From Alphaproteobacteria bacterium AO1-B (GTDB lineage: Bacteria > Pseudomonadota > Alphaproteobacteria > Rhizobiales > Stappiaceae): a stretch of 64,000 nt of DNA. The notes under the pieces were generated by a model. That model had not been told where the DNA came from, did not search any database, and was given only the letters and a program-made list of their open reading frames with translations. Location of the stretch: NCBI GenBank assembly GCA_001890945.1, contig MLAX01000005.1, positions 1 through 64,000 on the forward strand, read 5' to 3'. Position numbers and translations under genes: made by a program. Positions 1 to 8,534 of the stretch are shown here, piece after piece (the first letter of the stretch is position 1; every line of letters starts with the position of its first letter).

Positions 1-401
1 CTTCCTTGTCTGAAAGATCAGCGTACCTGCGTAACTCTTAAAACACTCAAGCCCCTAAAGACCCAAGCACCGCAAGACCAACGCCGCCTACGCTTCCCTT
101 CCTTCAAATATCAAATTGTCAATGAACATGAGAACCAAAATCCTCATCAGACCCACACCCAATAAACTCGCAAAAACCAACCAATCACCGAACCTTGCGA
201 TCCAGCCACAATCGACCAGTTTTCCGGAATTTAGAGCGCAGCGCCCTGTCGCCAGCGACGTTGCCGCCGTCGATGAACCGGGTTATACGCAGGTCGACCG
301 GGCCCGTCAACAGCCGATTTCGAAAAAAATCAAAAAAGCTGAAAAAAGTTCCAAAAGACATCGTTTTGCCTGAGATTACAAATAGTTAATTCTTTACCAG
401 C
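1..401. other. Non-coding stretch downstream of the thiolase operon
   Basis: No convincing gene is visible. A short plus-strand frame from about 116 has no clear Shine-Dalgarno, unusual composition (many Pro, Gln, Lys) and no recognisable domain. Positions 320-390 are A-rich on the plus strand, so a minus-strand transcript leaving the thiolase gene would end in several U-runs; I see no strong hairpin before them. Confidence 0.5.
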
Positions 402-1556
402 TTAGGCCTCAAAAGCCTCAACCATGACACCTGCGGCCAAGCCACCGGCTGCCGCAATCAAGGCCACAGCCGTGAAATTTTGAGGAGACCCCTGCGTCCG
501 TTGCGTATGCCAATGGTCGTGAAGCTGTACCATTAACACAGCACCCGATGCGCCGATCGGATGGCCCCGCGCCAAACCACCCCCAAGCGGATTGAGGTTG
601 TCATGAGGTATGCCCAAAGTGTCCGCGGCAGCCATGGCCTGGACCGCATACGCCTCATGAAGTTCGACAATGGTCATATCAGTGACGCTAAAGGTGGCTT
701 GGTTTAACAGCTGCCTTGCCATTTCGATAGGGACCAAGGCTGGATCTGCAGGATCGCCGCCCATGCTGCCAGCTTTAATGACAGTTAGTCCACTTAAGCC
801 ACGTTCGCGCGCCAAATCTTCGGACATGATCAGGACCCCGGCGGCACCGTCCGCTTCGCAGGCAATTGTCGCTGCCGACAATCCTGTTTCCCGGTCTCCA
901 TAAAGAACTGGCGCCCGCATCGCCGCCCGGATGGACAAAGGCCGTGTGAAACTGTCATCCACTAAATCGGTCCCAGGATAAACGACACGTTTCTTTGAGG
1001 TCTTCGCTGCGCGGGCTTTTTGGTGCGAGTGAACTGCAAACGCCGCCTGATCCTCGCGGCCGATCTCAAGACGTGCGGCAAGACGGGCTGCAGCTTCACT
1101 GAGATCCGGGTCATCGAAAGGCGGCGGTGCGAAAGCCGGTCTGGTGTAAACGACGGGCTCCTGGCCCATCACCTTTGGCCGATGCATGCGAACCGGTGCA
1201 CGGCTATAGCTTTCTGCTCCTCCGGCAATCACGCAACGCGCCGCGCCGGCCTCGATCAGCCGCGCTCCTTGTATGATGGCATCCAGACCTGAGCAACACT
1301 GTGTATCTATCGTCATTGCCGGAACGGTTGGCGGGAGACCGGCCCGCAGCGCCGCCATCCGCGCCGGGTTCCCGCCTGCATAAAGCGCGTTTCCCAAAAG
1401 CACATGGTCGACCATGTCATCCGGAATACCGGTGTCTTCAAGGAGTTTGGTAAAAACAGGTGCGGCCAGTTCGTCGGCCTGGAGGTCTTTCAGCCCGCCG
1501 CCGCGTGGGGCCACCGGCGTCCGCCGGGCTGCTGCGATGACAGCGCGGCGCGTCAT
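402..1556 (-). CDS. Thiolase-family protein lacking the C-terminal catalytic Cys
   Basis: 384 aa, the normal length of a thiolase. The nucleophile region reads DTQCCSGLDAI (Cys87), the second motif is HEAYA, and GGGLARGHPIGASGA carries the active-site His. The final conserved block, where thiolases have C-x-G-G-G, reads LIAAAGGLAAG, so the second catalytic Cys is Ala. A normal condensation/thiolysis cycle is therefore doubtful; acyl transfer or a single half-reaction is possible. Its ATG overlaps the stop of the upstream acyl-CoA ligase (ATGA), so the two are translationally coupled. It is the last gene of the bioM-bioN-bioY-ligase-thiolase run. The same trio (BioY-like transporter, ligase, thiolase) occurs as yhfU-yhfT-yhfS in Bacillus, suggesting a biotin- or pimelate-related role. 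The substrate is unknown. Confidence 0.85.
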   Translation of the reverse strand: MTRRAVIAAARRTPVAPRGGGLKDLQADELAAPVFTKLLEDTGIPDDMVDHVLLGNALYAGGNPARMAALRAGLPPTVPAMTIDTQCCSGLDAIIQGARLIEAGAARCVIAGGAESYSRAPVRMHRPKVMGQEPVVYTRPAFAPPPFDDPDLSEAAARLAARLEIGREDQAAFAVHSHQKARAAKTSKKRVVYPGTDLVDDSFTRPLSIRAAMRAPVLYGDRETGLSAATIACEADGAAGVLIMSEDLARERGLSGLTVIKAGSMGGDPADPALVPIEMARQLLNQATFSVTDMTIVELHEAYAVQAMAAADTLGIPHDNLNPLGGGLARGHPIGASGAVLMVQLHDHWHTQRTQGSPQNFTAVALIAAAGGLAAGVMVEAFEA

Positions 1557-3013
1557 GAATTCTCACCTTCCAGCACCGGAACAGGGGCTGCGCTCACGCC
1601 AAACTCACGTTTCAACGCCTGCAGGTCCGGTTTGCCGCCGGCCGTCAAAGGAAATTTGTCTTTCATATGAAACCGTTTTGGGCATTTCGCCCGCCCGGTA
1701 AATCTCCGGCAGTAGTCAGCAAGGGTCTGCGCCGGATCTTCAAGCTCAAGGCGGAGCTCGATCACAGCTTCCAGGCGCTCACCACGCAGAACGTCTGGAA
1801 GCCCAAAAACCACGGCAGCCTTAACCGCAGGATGCCTCATGAGAACGGTTTCGATTTCCTCAGGATAAACATTCAAGCCCGACGTGATCACCATCCGGTT
1901 CTGGCGGCCAGTCACAAACAGGAATCCCGCATCATCGACATATCCATGATCCCCAAAGGTCAGCCAGTCTCCCTGCCAAACGGTATCCGGTGCCTGGCCA
2001 CATATATACCGATTGAAGAGAAGTGGGCTTTTCACCCAGATCGGACCCGGCGTACCTGACGGCAGCTGTTGATCCGGATTGCCGATGGCAACTGAAACGC
2101 CTGTAGGCGGCCGGCCAACAGACCCGGCCGGGGTCCCGTCACCCGATCGGGCAAAACTGATGAAACTTGTTTCTGACGCGCCATAGAATTCCACAAGGCG
2201 GGCCTTCGGGAAGACTTCGGCGAAGGCGGATTTCGCCCCATCCGGCCATTTGGCGCCACTGGAGAAAACGAGGCGCAAGGCCTTGGAAGAACCGCTGCGC
2301 CGGGCCGCCTCCGCGATCAGTTGCAATTGGGTTGGGGTTGCATAGAGCGCAGCATTTCCCGCCTCCGCCTGAAGAACTTCCAACACCGCGCGCGGCTCGA
2401 ACCGAGGCAAGATGGTGACAGGCGTCCCGCGATGAAGACCATGAACCGCCCCATATAGGTGCAGCGAATGGCTCAGCCCCCCGAGGATAATGATCTGGGT
2501 TGGCTCGAGGTCTTCAAAATCCGGTTCACTAAGACGAAAACTCTCCAGCCAGGACCGATGAGACCGCACAAAGCCTTTTGGCATGCCCGTCGAGCCAGAT
2601 GTGAACCCGGCATAAAACTCAGCGGTTTTCAAAGGCGAGTCGCTTGGGCGCATGTCGAATTCATCGTTTCGAGACGCCACAAATTGAGCGAGTTGGTCGT
2701 GGTCGAGACAAAAAGCCGGCTGCACGGCCTTGAGCACGGTTTCTATCTGACGCCGCGGCCAGGAAGGGTCCATGACGAGGGCGGTGCGGCCTGAGCGTGC
2801 GCAAGCAAAGAAGCTGACGAGGGTGTCAGTGGGGTCGGCCAACAAGAGCGCAATTTGGGCACCTTCGGGAGAGTTATCCCGAAGCAGCTGCTCTCTTTCC
2901 TGAACAGATGACAGGACCTCTTCCCATGAGAAGACGCACCCGCCAGTTTGCAGCGCGGGTCCGGCCTTGCTGGCCCGCGCTTTTTTTTCCAGGTTTTCGC
3001 CGATGTAGCCCAT
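1553..3013 (-). CDS. Acyl-CoA ligase (AMP-forming), biotin-locus type
   Basis: 486 aa class I adenylate-forming enzyme, a little shorter than FadD. Motifs in order: the phosphate-binding loop TSGSTGMPKG near residue 140, EFYGASET, GDHGYVDDAG, the hinge GRQNRMVITSGLNVYPEE, and a C-terminal LTAGGKPDL with the catalytic Lys. It should activate a carboxylate as acyl-AMP and then acyl-CoA; the sequence does not reveal the acid. The gene starts 27 nt after bioY and overlaps the thiolase by 4 nt, so all are probably one transcript. A ligase/thiolase pair attached to a biotin transporter matches yhfT-yhfS of Bacillus, so activation of a pimelate-like or biotin-related acid is a reasonable inference, not shown here. 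Confidence 0.88.
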   Translation of the reverse strand: MGYIGENLEKKARASKAGPALQTGGCVFSWEEVLSSVQEREQLLRDNSPEGAQIALLLADPTDTLVSFFACARSGRTALVMDPSWPRRQIETVLKAVQPAFCLDHDQLAQFVASRNDEFDMRPSDSPLKTAEFYAGFTSGSTGMPKGFVRSHRSWLESFRLSEPDFEDLEPTQIIILGGLSHSLHLYGAVHGLHRGTPVTILPRFEPRAVLEVLQAEAGNAALYATPTQLQLIAEAARRSGSSKALRLVFSSGAKWPDGAKSAFAEVFPKARLVEFYGASETSFISFARSGDGTPAGSVGRPPTGVSVAIGNPDQQLPSGTPGPIWVKSPLLFNRYICGQAPDTVWQGDWLTFGDHGYVDDAGFLFVTGRQNRMVITSGLNVYPEEIETVLMRHPAVKAAVVFGLPDVLRGERLEAVIELRLELEDPAQTLADYCRRFTGRAKCPKRFHMKDKFPLTAGGKPDLQALKREFGVSAAPVPVLEGENS

Positions 3014-3040
3014 GCGGCGTGAGATCCTGCTTCGACCGGA

Positions 3041-3595
3041 TCAGGACCGGGACAGAACAGCGCCCGGCAGGCCGCGCGCAATCGTCTGAGCAATCACCGC
3101 TGCGATTGCAACCTTGATGAGGTCACCTGGAATGTAGACTGCGCTGCCCATCGCCGCCTTCGGCAGGGAAAGGCCTGTCATAAAGGAAATGCCGGGAATC
3201 CCGAAGGCGTAGACGACAAGAATTCCGCCAACTGCGCCAGCAACCGCCGCCGAAACAAGGACGCTGGCGTTGGTTGTCGCGCGCATGATCAAACCAGCGA
3301 CAAAGGCGCCAACCGGCCAGCCAATCAGGAAACCGACAGATGGACCGGCAAATACGCCGAGACCGCCTCGGCCGCCGGAAAGGAACGGTGCGCCGAGCGC
3401 GACAAGGAACAGGAACAAGAGCACGGCGAGGCTGCCGCGGACCGGTCCGAGCATAATGCCCGCCAGCATCACACCAAGTGTCTGCGCTGTAATCGGAACC
3501 CCTCCCAGCGCCGGAATTGCGACCGGCGGCAGCAAACCGAGGACGGCGATGAGAGCTGCATAAAATGCAACGTGCACAAGGGAACGATCTGTCAT
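3041..3595 (-). CDS. bioY: Biotin ECF transporter substrate-binding component BioY
   Basis: 184 aa, almost entirely hydrophobic, with about six membrane segments. Typical BioY features are GGVPITAQTLGVMLAG near the N terminus, the Gly-rich block FLSGGRGGLGVFAGPS and YIPGDLIKVAIA near the C terminus. BioY binds biotin in the cytoplasmic membrane and forms an importer with the energising module BioMN. The ATG is preceded by an AAGGA Shine-Dalgarno. A 124-nt gap separates it from bioN, so it may also have its own promoter; I found no BioR-type TTATMKATAA box there. Confidence 0.93.
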   Translation of the reverse strand: MTDRSLVHVAFYAALIAVLGLLPPVAIPALGGVPITAQTLGVMLAGIMLGPVRGSLAVLLFLFLVALGAPFLSGGRGGLGVFAGPSVGFLIGWPVGAFVAGLIMRATTNASVLVSAAVAGAVGGILVVYAFGIPGISFMTGLSLPKAAMGSAVYIPGDLIKVAIAAVIAQTIARGLPGAVLSRS

Positions 3596-3719
3596 GGGAG
3601 TCTATCCTTCTTTATCGTCGTTTTTTCTGGGACGTTTTCCGACCCGAGTCTATTGTTTGTCTCTATGGCTGCGGCGTCACCCGCCAGCCGGCCTTGTCGT
3701 ATGTTGTCAAAGGCGCCCA

Positions 3720-4331
3720 TTACTTCAGGGTCAATCCTTCCGAGCCGCCGCGCGCCGCCAGAGCTTCGGCAACATTGTCCGACATTTTAAGCGCCTGAAG
3801 CGCAAAGGGCGCAATAAGCCTCCAGGACGACTTTTTGCCCGTGCGCGCCTGGTATGCCTCCCGAAGGACGGCGAAGATCTCAATTAAATACGGTACAAAC
3901 CGCAACACAAGTGTGACACCCAGCGCGGGCTTACGCGCTGAAAACCCGGCCCATTCCAACGGTCGGAACAACGGCATCACGGCTGCTAGCATATCATCCA
4001 TTCGCGTTGTCATCGAGACAAAGCTGGCGGCAAGCACCATTACACAAAGGCGCAGGATTGCGATAACACCGTCCATGACGGTTCCCGATAACCAATGCAA
4101 CGCCAAGATTGCCGCCAGAAAGATCGACAGTCCCTTGAGGAGCCGCAAGCGCTGAACGGCTCCGCGGCCGAGAGAAACATAAGCCGCGAGCACCAGGGCC
4201 AAGCAAACAAGAAAAACCCAGAGCATTTCAGTTCTGAAAAGCAAAAGGCTGCCGATCGCAACCGCGAGCAGCTTCACCCCGGCTGGCAGGCGATGCGCCC
4301 AGCTGTCGCCTGAGAGGTAGACCGATATCAT
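3720..4331 (-). CDS. bioN: ECF transporter transmembrane component BioN (EcfT)
   Basis: 203 aa integral membrane protein of the CbiQ/EcfT family. Four or more hydrophobic segments are followed by a cytoplasmic region; near the end it carries ALAARGG, the Ala-Arg-Gly coupling motif that contacts the ATPase. Its ATG overlaps the bioM stop (ATGA), so BioM and BioN are translationally coupled. With BioM it energises the BioY biotin carrier. Family assignment is firm; the biotin assignment comes from the adjacent bioY. Confidence 0.92.
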   Translation of the reverse strand: MISVYLSGDSWAHRLPAGVKLLAVAIGSLLLFRTEMLWVFLVCLALVLAAYVSLGRGAVQRLRLLKGLSIFLAAILALHWLSGTVMDGVIAILRLCVMVLAASFVSMTTRMDDMLAAVMPLFRPLEWAGFSARKPALGVTLVLRFVPYLIEIFAVLREAYQARTGKKSSWRLIAPFALQALKMSDNVAEALAARGGSEGLTLK

Positions 4332-5104
4332 ATCGCAGCTGCTTCCATGACGGTTCCAGACCGGCGTTCAATGTCGTCCCGATAGGCTGCAATCACCTTT
4401 GCTGCCGGTCCGTCCATACGCAACTGCCCTTCCTCCAACCACAGCACCCGGTCGAACCCGGTCAGCAGACTCAAATCGTGACTGACCATGACGATCCGTT
4501 GCGGCAGCGACATGAGCTTGTCGAATATCAGCCGGGATGCCAGCGCATCCAGGCTCGTCATCGGCTCATCCAAAACCAACACAGCCGGTCTCATCACCAG
4601 AACTGCCAAAATGCAGACTAGTTGCTTCTGCCCTCCCGACAATTCCGCAAAAGGTTTAGCGGCCAGGTCGCCGCAACCATGAAGGTCCAGAAACTCCAAG
4701 GCTTTGGCACGGCTTTCGTCTTTCGAGGCGCCCAGCTGTGTCAAGCCAAAGGCGATTTCTTCTTCCACCGTCGGAAAAATTGCCTGGTGATCCGGGTTCT
4801 GGAAAACAAAACCGACATGGCGCGGCAATTCGGATCGAACGGACGCTGCATCTGCGCCAAAGAGAGTAACGCGGCCTTCGTCAGCGAGATGAAGGCCGTT
4901 CAAGAGGCGTGCGAAGCTGCTTTTCCCAGATCCGTTCAGTCCGATCACGCCGATCCGGCGCTCTTCCAAATCCAGGCTGAGGCCTGACAGGACCTTCCGG
5001 CTGCCAAGGGTAAGACCGGCGTTTTCAAGCCGTGCATAGGGCGCTATGTCCGGATTGCAGCCGCCGGTATGTTCTTTGTCTTTTTTGCGGGGCCAAAGCA
5101 CCAT
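4328..5104 (-). CDS. bioM: ECF transporter ATPase BioM (EcfA)
   Basis: 258 aa ABC ATPase. Walker A is GLNGSGKSS (near residue 57), the Q-loop is FVFQNPDHQ, the signature LSGGQKQ, Walker B VLVLDEPMTSLD and the switch His is in VSHDLSLL. The Asn-Pro-Asp-His after the Q-loop is typical of ECF ATPases. A Lys-rich extension of about 25 residues precedes the ATPase fold. It is the first gene of the five-gene run bioM-bioN-bioY-ligase-thiolase; the 121 nt upstream hold a candidate promoter. Confidence 0.93.
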   Translation of the reverse strand: MVLWPRKKDKEHTGGCNPDIAPYARLENAGLTLGSRKVLSGLSLDLEERRIGVIGLNGSGKSSFARLLNGLHLADEGRVTLFGADAASVRSELPRHVGFVFQNPDHQAIFPTVEEEIAFGLTQLGASKDESRAKALEFLDLHGCGDLAAKPFAELSGGQKQLVCILAVLVMRPAVLVLDEPMTSLDALASRLIFDKLMSLPQRIVMVSHDLSLLTGFDRVLWLEEGQLRMDGPAAKVIAAYRDDIERRSGTVMEAAAI

Positions 5105-5159
5105 GAAGTCCTATCGCGGAAGTGCTGCAACGGTGTTTTTCTGACGCAGCGTTTGCCCG

Positions 5160-5188
5160 CTTATGGTTTGGAACGGACAGCTTGTCAA
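5160..5188 (-). promoter_or_regulatory. Candidate sigma-70-type promoter of the bio operon
   Basis: On the minus strand a perfect TTGACA (5183-5188) is followed after 17 nt by CATAAG (5160-5165), about 55 nt before the bioM start. The -35 is ideal and the -10 weak. The window contains no obvious BioR palindrome here, so control of this operon is unresolved. Confidence 0.35.
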
Positions 5189-5225
5189 AAAACAGTCGAT
5201 GATGCCCACATGAAACAGGAGCGGC

Positions 5226-6635
5226 CTAACCGACAGGGCGGGTCAAATCTGGTGGCTCCGCAAAGGTTGAGATGGTGGTCTTTATGCGCTCCAGCGCCCA
5301 ATCGAAGCGGTCTTCGTTTTCTTCGGATCCAAAGGTAAGCCGAATATAGGCTGCCGGTTTTTGCCCTTTTGCCTGAAAGTATCTTGAGGACAGCACCGAA
5401 ATGCCCTGATGAGACAAGGCCGCCTGTAGCGCATCCGGATCAACGTCTTGCGGCAAGGCAAGCCATCCAAACACCTTGTGGCTGCCGCTTTGCAAAAAGT
5501 ACGGCTCCAAAATCTTCTTGGCGCGGTCAAATCTCACACTGTTGGCACGCCGCTTGACCCGGAGCGCCTTGCTAAGATGCCCCTCACGGACCCAGCCGGA
5601 AATAAGCTCCGCCGTGATGGGCGATGCCATCCATGTGCTTTCGCCGATTTTGTTGCGGATTGAATCTTCAAATGGCGCCGGAACATGAACAAAGCCGATC
5701 CGGCTGCCGGGCGAACACACCTTTGAGATACTGGCGATCGAGGCCGTCCGCTCTGGCGCAAGTGCGCCGAATGCCGGCAAAGGGTCGGTCAGAAACGGCG
5801 TATAGGGATCGTCTTCAATGATCTTGAGGTCAAACTGACGGGCAACCTCAACAAGCCGTGTGCGCTCATCCATCGACATGGTGTGGGTGGTCGGGTTCTG
5901 CATGTTGGGCATCAGAAAAACGCCCTTCACCTGATGCATCCGAACCGCTTGGGCCAGTGCATCCGGATCCATAGCGCCCAACCCTCCATCATCGCCGATG
6001 AGCGCCGGAACCGGCACAGCTTTCAGCCCTTGCGCGGCGAGCGAACTGAAGATCGACGGGTACGTAAACTGGTCCACCGCCACAGCATCGCCGGGTAAAA
6101 AGAGGGCCTGGCAGGTGACCTGAATGCCGTGTTGTGCGCCGCAAGTCACCGCGACCCGGTCCGGATCCGCATCCAGTCCGTAGTCCTTGAACACCAGAAC
6201 ACCTGTTTCCCTATGGGCCTTCAATCCTTCGGAGGGCACAAATCCGTTGAGGCGCTCAATTCCAACCGTTTTGGCCATGCGAACCAACCCATCGGAGAGG
6301 CTGGGATTGAGAAACGGATAGGCAAAGTTTCGTGCCAGATCACACGTCTCCGGTTCCCCTTCCTTCGGGATCAGGGGAGAAACCTTCTGGCTTTCCGGCG
6401 CAACATACGTTCCACGGCCAGTTTCGCCTTTGACCAGACGCCGGCGCTCCGCTTCCGCATAGGCCCGGGTCACCGTTCCGAGCGTTATGCCAAGCTGATA
6501 GGCAAGCTCGCGTTGCGGCGGCAGCCGGTCGCCCTGGGCGAGACTGCCGGCGAGAATATCAGCTTCCAGCGCGTCTGCGATCGCAAGATAAATCGGCCCG
6601 GAAGCCGCCTCGATGTTCGGAACCCACATTGTCAT
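5226..6635 (-). CDS. MocR/PdxR-type GntR regulator with aminotransferase domain
   Basis: 469 aa. Residues 1-85 form a GntR winged helix (RLPPQRELAYQLGITLGTVTRAY), followed by a linker and a fold-type I aminotransferase domain. That domain shows MPNMQNPTTHTM, the Asp-containing IIEDDPYTPF and the PLP-Lys region ASISKVCSPGSRIG. MocR proteins are transcription factors that sense PLP adducts or amino-acid-like ligands and usually control a neighbouring divergent gene. Here that gene is a LysE-type exporter starting 97 nt away, and the intergenic region contains repeated TTGTATCGA boxes. An alternative start lies two codons later. Control of the exporter and of itself is inferred from position. 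Confidence 0.9.
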   Translation of the reverse strand: MTMWVPNIEAASGPIYLAIADALEADILAGSLAQGDRLPPQRELAYQLGITLGTVTRAYAEAERRRLVKGETGRGTYVAPESQKVSPLIPKEGEPETCDLARNFAYPFLNPSLSDGLVRMAKTVGIERLNGFVPSEGLKAHRETGVLVFKDYGLDADPDRVAVTCGAQHGIQVTCQALFLPGDAVAVDQFTYPSIFSSLAAQGLKAVPVPALIGDDGGLGAMDPDALAQAVRMHQVKGVFLMPNMQNPTTHTMSMDERTRLVEVARQFDLKIIEDDPYTPFLTDPLPAFGALAPERTASIASISKVCSPGSRIGFVHVPAPFEDSIRNKIGESTWMASPITAELISGWVREGHLSKALRVKRRANSVRFDRAKKILEPYFLQSGSHKVFGWLALPQDVDPDALQAALSHQGISVLSSRYFQAKGQKPAAYIRLTFGSEENEDRFDWALERIKTTISTFAEPPDLTRPVG

Positions 6636-6656
6636 GAGAACAATGTTATCATTGAC

Positions 6657-6720
6657 CGATACAATATTTCAATACAGAGATTGTCCATACGCTTTTGTAT
6701 CGATTGTATCGAAATTGTAT
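6657..6720. promoter_or_regulatory. Repeated TTGTATCGA boxes between mocR-type gene and lysE
   Basis: Two perfect tandem copies of TTGTATCGA lie at 6695-6703 and 6704-6712, a partial third (TTGTAT) follows at 6715-6720, and an inverted copy CGATACAAT sits at 6657-6665. Direct plus inverted repeats in a divergent promoter region are what MocR-family operators look like. The cluster lies 13-76 nt upstream of the exporter start. Confidence 0.6.
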
Positions 6721-6732
6721 GAGGCTCCCGAA

Positions 6733-7329
6733 ATGGACACCGCCACCCTGATGGCCTTCGCGGTCTTTGTGATCATCATGACCGGCACCCCAGGCCCCGG
6801 AAACCTGGCTTTCCTCGCGATCGGAGCGAGTTCCGGGTACCGGACGGCATTTCCGGTCATCATTGCCTCACAGATCGGCTCGCTGCCTTTGAACCTGGCA
6901 GTCGCCTACGGGCTTGGTCACATCATGGCGCAGGGCGGGATCATCGTATCGGTATTCAAGGCTTTGAGCCTGACTTATATGGCCTTTCTGGCCTGGCGGA
7001 TTATTTCGCTGACCATCCGGCCCAAGGGTGAAACCACCCTTTTGACTTTTTGGGAAGGGTTGTTGATCCACCCGCTAAGCCCCAAGACATGGGCCATGAG
7101 CCTCGTCGCGTTCTCGACTTTCTTTGCAGGAAACGGTCTGGATCTGCATGCCAACGCCGCCATCCTGGCAACCGGTTTCCTCTTGGGCGGAATGGTCTTT
7201 CATTCGCTTTGGGCGCTGGTCGGTGTATCTATTCTGGCTCTTATCGGCGAAGGCCGGTTGATGCGTTCCATCACTATTGTGATGGCGCTCACCATGCTCG
7301 CCGCAACTGTCTGGGCTCTGATGCTGTAA
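6733..7329 (+). CDS. LysE/RhtB-family amino-acid exporter
   Basis: 198 aa with about six membrane segments, including the family N-terminal motif MTGTPGPGNLAFLAIGASSG and the mid-protein LIHPLSPKTWAM. I chose the ATG at 6733 because it has a GAGG-like site just upstream and gives the usual length (about 200 aa); the open frame extends 40 codons further but with non-family sequence overlapping the operator. Such proteins export amino acids or homoserine-lactone-like compounds through the inner membrane. Expression is probably controlled by the divergent MocR-type regulator; the exported substrate cannot be read from sequence. Confidence 0.88.
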   Translation: MDTATLMAFAVFVIIMTGTPGPGNLAFLAIGASSGYRTAFPVIIASQIGSLPLNLAVAYGLGHIMAQGGIIVSVFKALSLTYMAFLAWRIISLTIRPKGETTLLTFWEGLLIHPLSPKTWAMSLVAFSTFFAGNGLDLHANAAILATGFLLGGMVFHSLWALVGVSILALIGEGRLMRSITIVMALTMLAATVWALML

Positions 7330-7464
7330 ATGCTGACCCGGCACCGGTCTTTACTGGCTGATAGCTTGAGAAGAGAGCAGATTACAGAAAACTGCCAATA
7401 AAAAATTATATGTTTGTGTGGTCCCATACGGCCTCGTTCCGATGTTTCACGGAGGTCGTTTCCG

Positions 7465-8211
7465 GTGGCGATACGGTCCTGGCTCTGGGTTGCGCTGTTG
7501 GTGGTCGCTATATTCCCGATCGGACTGCCGACGCTTGGGCATCCGGCAGGGTCTGTGATCATTTTGGCGACCGATTACCCGCCTTTTGATATCGCAGAAC
7601 CCGAAGATGACCGCCTCGGATTTGACCACGAAGTTGCCGTTGAAGCCTTCAAGCGCAAAGGCATCACGGCACAGGTTGTCTATGTCCCGTGGTCCCGAGC
7701 GGTCAGCGAGACCGAAGCTGGCAACTATCCCGGCCTTCTGACCTGCGCCCATACCGTTGAACGTGCTGAGCACTTTCTCTTCAGCGCGCCTATCAGCCAG
7801 GAAGCCTATGGCGTTTTCTACCGAACAGGGCATCCGGTCGAAACCATTCGGAGCATTGCAGACCTTAGGGGTCAGCGGGTCGCCTCTGTTCTTGAATACG
7901 CCCCAAACGCGGAAATGGAGAGGCAAGGCGCGGAGTTGGTCAACATCGCCACGGATACGGCCGGCTTCAAGATGCTTGAACTGGGGCGTGTCGACTATTT
8001 TCACACCGGACAGGCGGCCGGTCAGCATCTCAAAAAGAAACTTGGCTATCGCAATGAATTTGGTTTCCGGTCCTTCGTTGTCTGGGACTACTTCTTGTGT
8101 TTTTCACGAAAGCACCCTGCCTCTGAAGAGTTGAGACAGGTGTTCAATGAAGGCTTGGCTGACATACGTGCTGATGGAACCTATGACAGCATCCACGCCC
8201 GGTACCGGTAA
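7465..8211 (+). CDS. Orphan periplasmic solute-binding protein (family 3)
   Basis: 248 aa when started at GTG 7465, which has GGAGG at 7451-7455; the open frame begins at a TTG 17 codons earlier without such a site. Residues 1-25 are a hydrophobic signal peptide. The mature part starts VIILATDYPPFDIAE, the family-3 binding-protein opening for polar amino acids or related solutes, and contains GFDHEVAVEAFKRKG and LRGQRVASVLEYAPNAEME. No permease or ATPase gene adjoins it, so it either serves a transporter encoded elsewhere or has another sensing role. The ligand is not predictable. Confidence 0.82.
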   Translation: MAIRSWLWVALLVVAIFPIGLPTLGHPAGSVIILATDYPPFDIAEPEDDRLGFDHEVAVEAFKRKGITAQVVYVPWSRAVSETEAGNYPGLLTCAHTVERAEHFLFSAPISQEAYGVFYRTGHPVETIRSIADLRGQRVASVLEYAPNAEMERQGAELVNIATDTAGFKMLELGRVDYFHTGQAAGQHLKKKLGYRNEFGFRSFVVWDYFLCFSRKHPASEELRQVFNEGLADIRADGTYDSIHARYR

Positions 8212-8223
8212 TGCTCTCTACGC

Positions 8224-8457
8224 TTAGCGGCGTTGCAACCTGTCGAACTCACTGCGCCAATTTTCTTCAAGGCTTTGCGGGCTTGGCTGTATGTCGTCAA
8301 GGCCGATGTCCCGTTTCAATGCCGCTGGCAAATCAGAGAGAACAGCGCGTTTACGCCGATGACCATACCATCCAGAAATCAAGTCATGGATAAATTCAAT
8401 TAATCCCAATTTGGAGCGCACATTCGATTTGGTGCATTTACAATCGATAGAAGACAT
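8224..8457 (-). CDS. DUF1127 small protein
   Basis: 77 aa. The segment LISGWYGHRRKRAVLSDLPAALKRDIGL matches the DUF1127 core (basic helix, then L..L......DIGL). The ATG at 8457 has an AGGTGA Shine-Dalgarno; upstream in-frame starts overlap the divergent LysR gene's leader and are unlikely. DUF1127 proteins are short, basic and common in Alphaproteobacteria, and some affect RNA turnover, phosphate or stress phenotypes; function here is unknown. It stops 12 nt from the end of the convergent solute-binding protein gene and is divergent from a LysR regulator that may control it. Confidence 0.75.
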   Translation of the reverse strand: MSSIDCKCTKSNVRSKLGLIEFIHDLISGWYGHRRKRAVLSDLPAALKRDIGLDDIQPSPQSLEENWRSEFDRLQRR

Positions 8458-8534
8458 GAAATTCACCTGAATTCGTTGATGACTTAAGGATGTATCGCTG
8501 GTCGGCTGTTGATTGACCAATGAAAAGACAATAG

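Noticed and set aside
116..373. 85-codon open frame on the plus strand at the left edge
   Set aside because: TTG/ATG start without SD, odd composition and no domain; most likely chance.
3596..5225. BioR-type operator (TTATMKATAA) for the biotin operon
   Set aside because: Looked for upstream of bioM and bioY on both strands; none seen.
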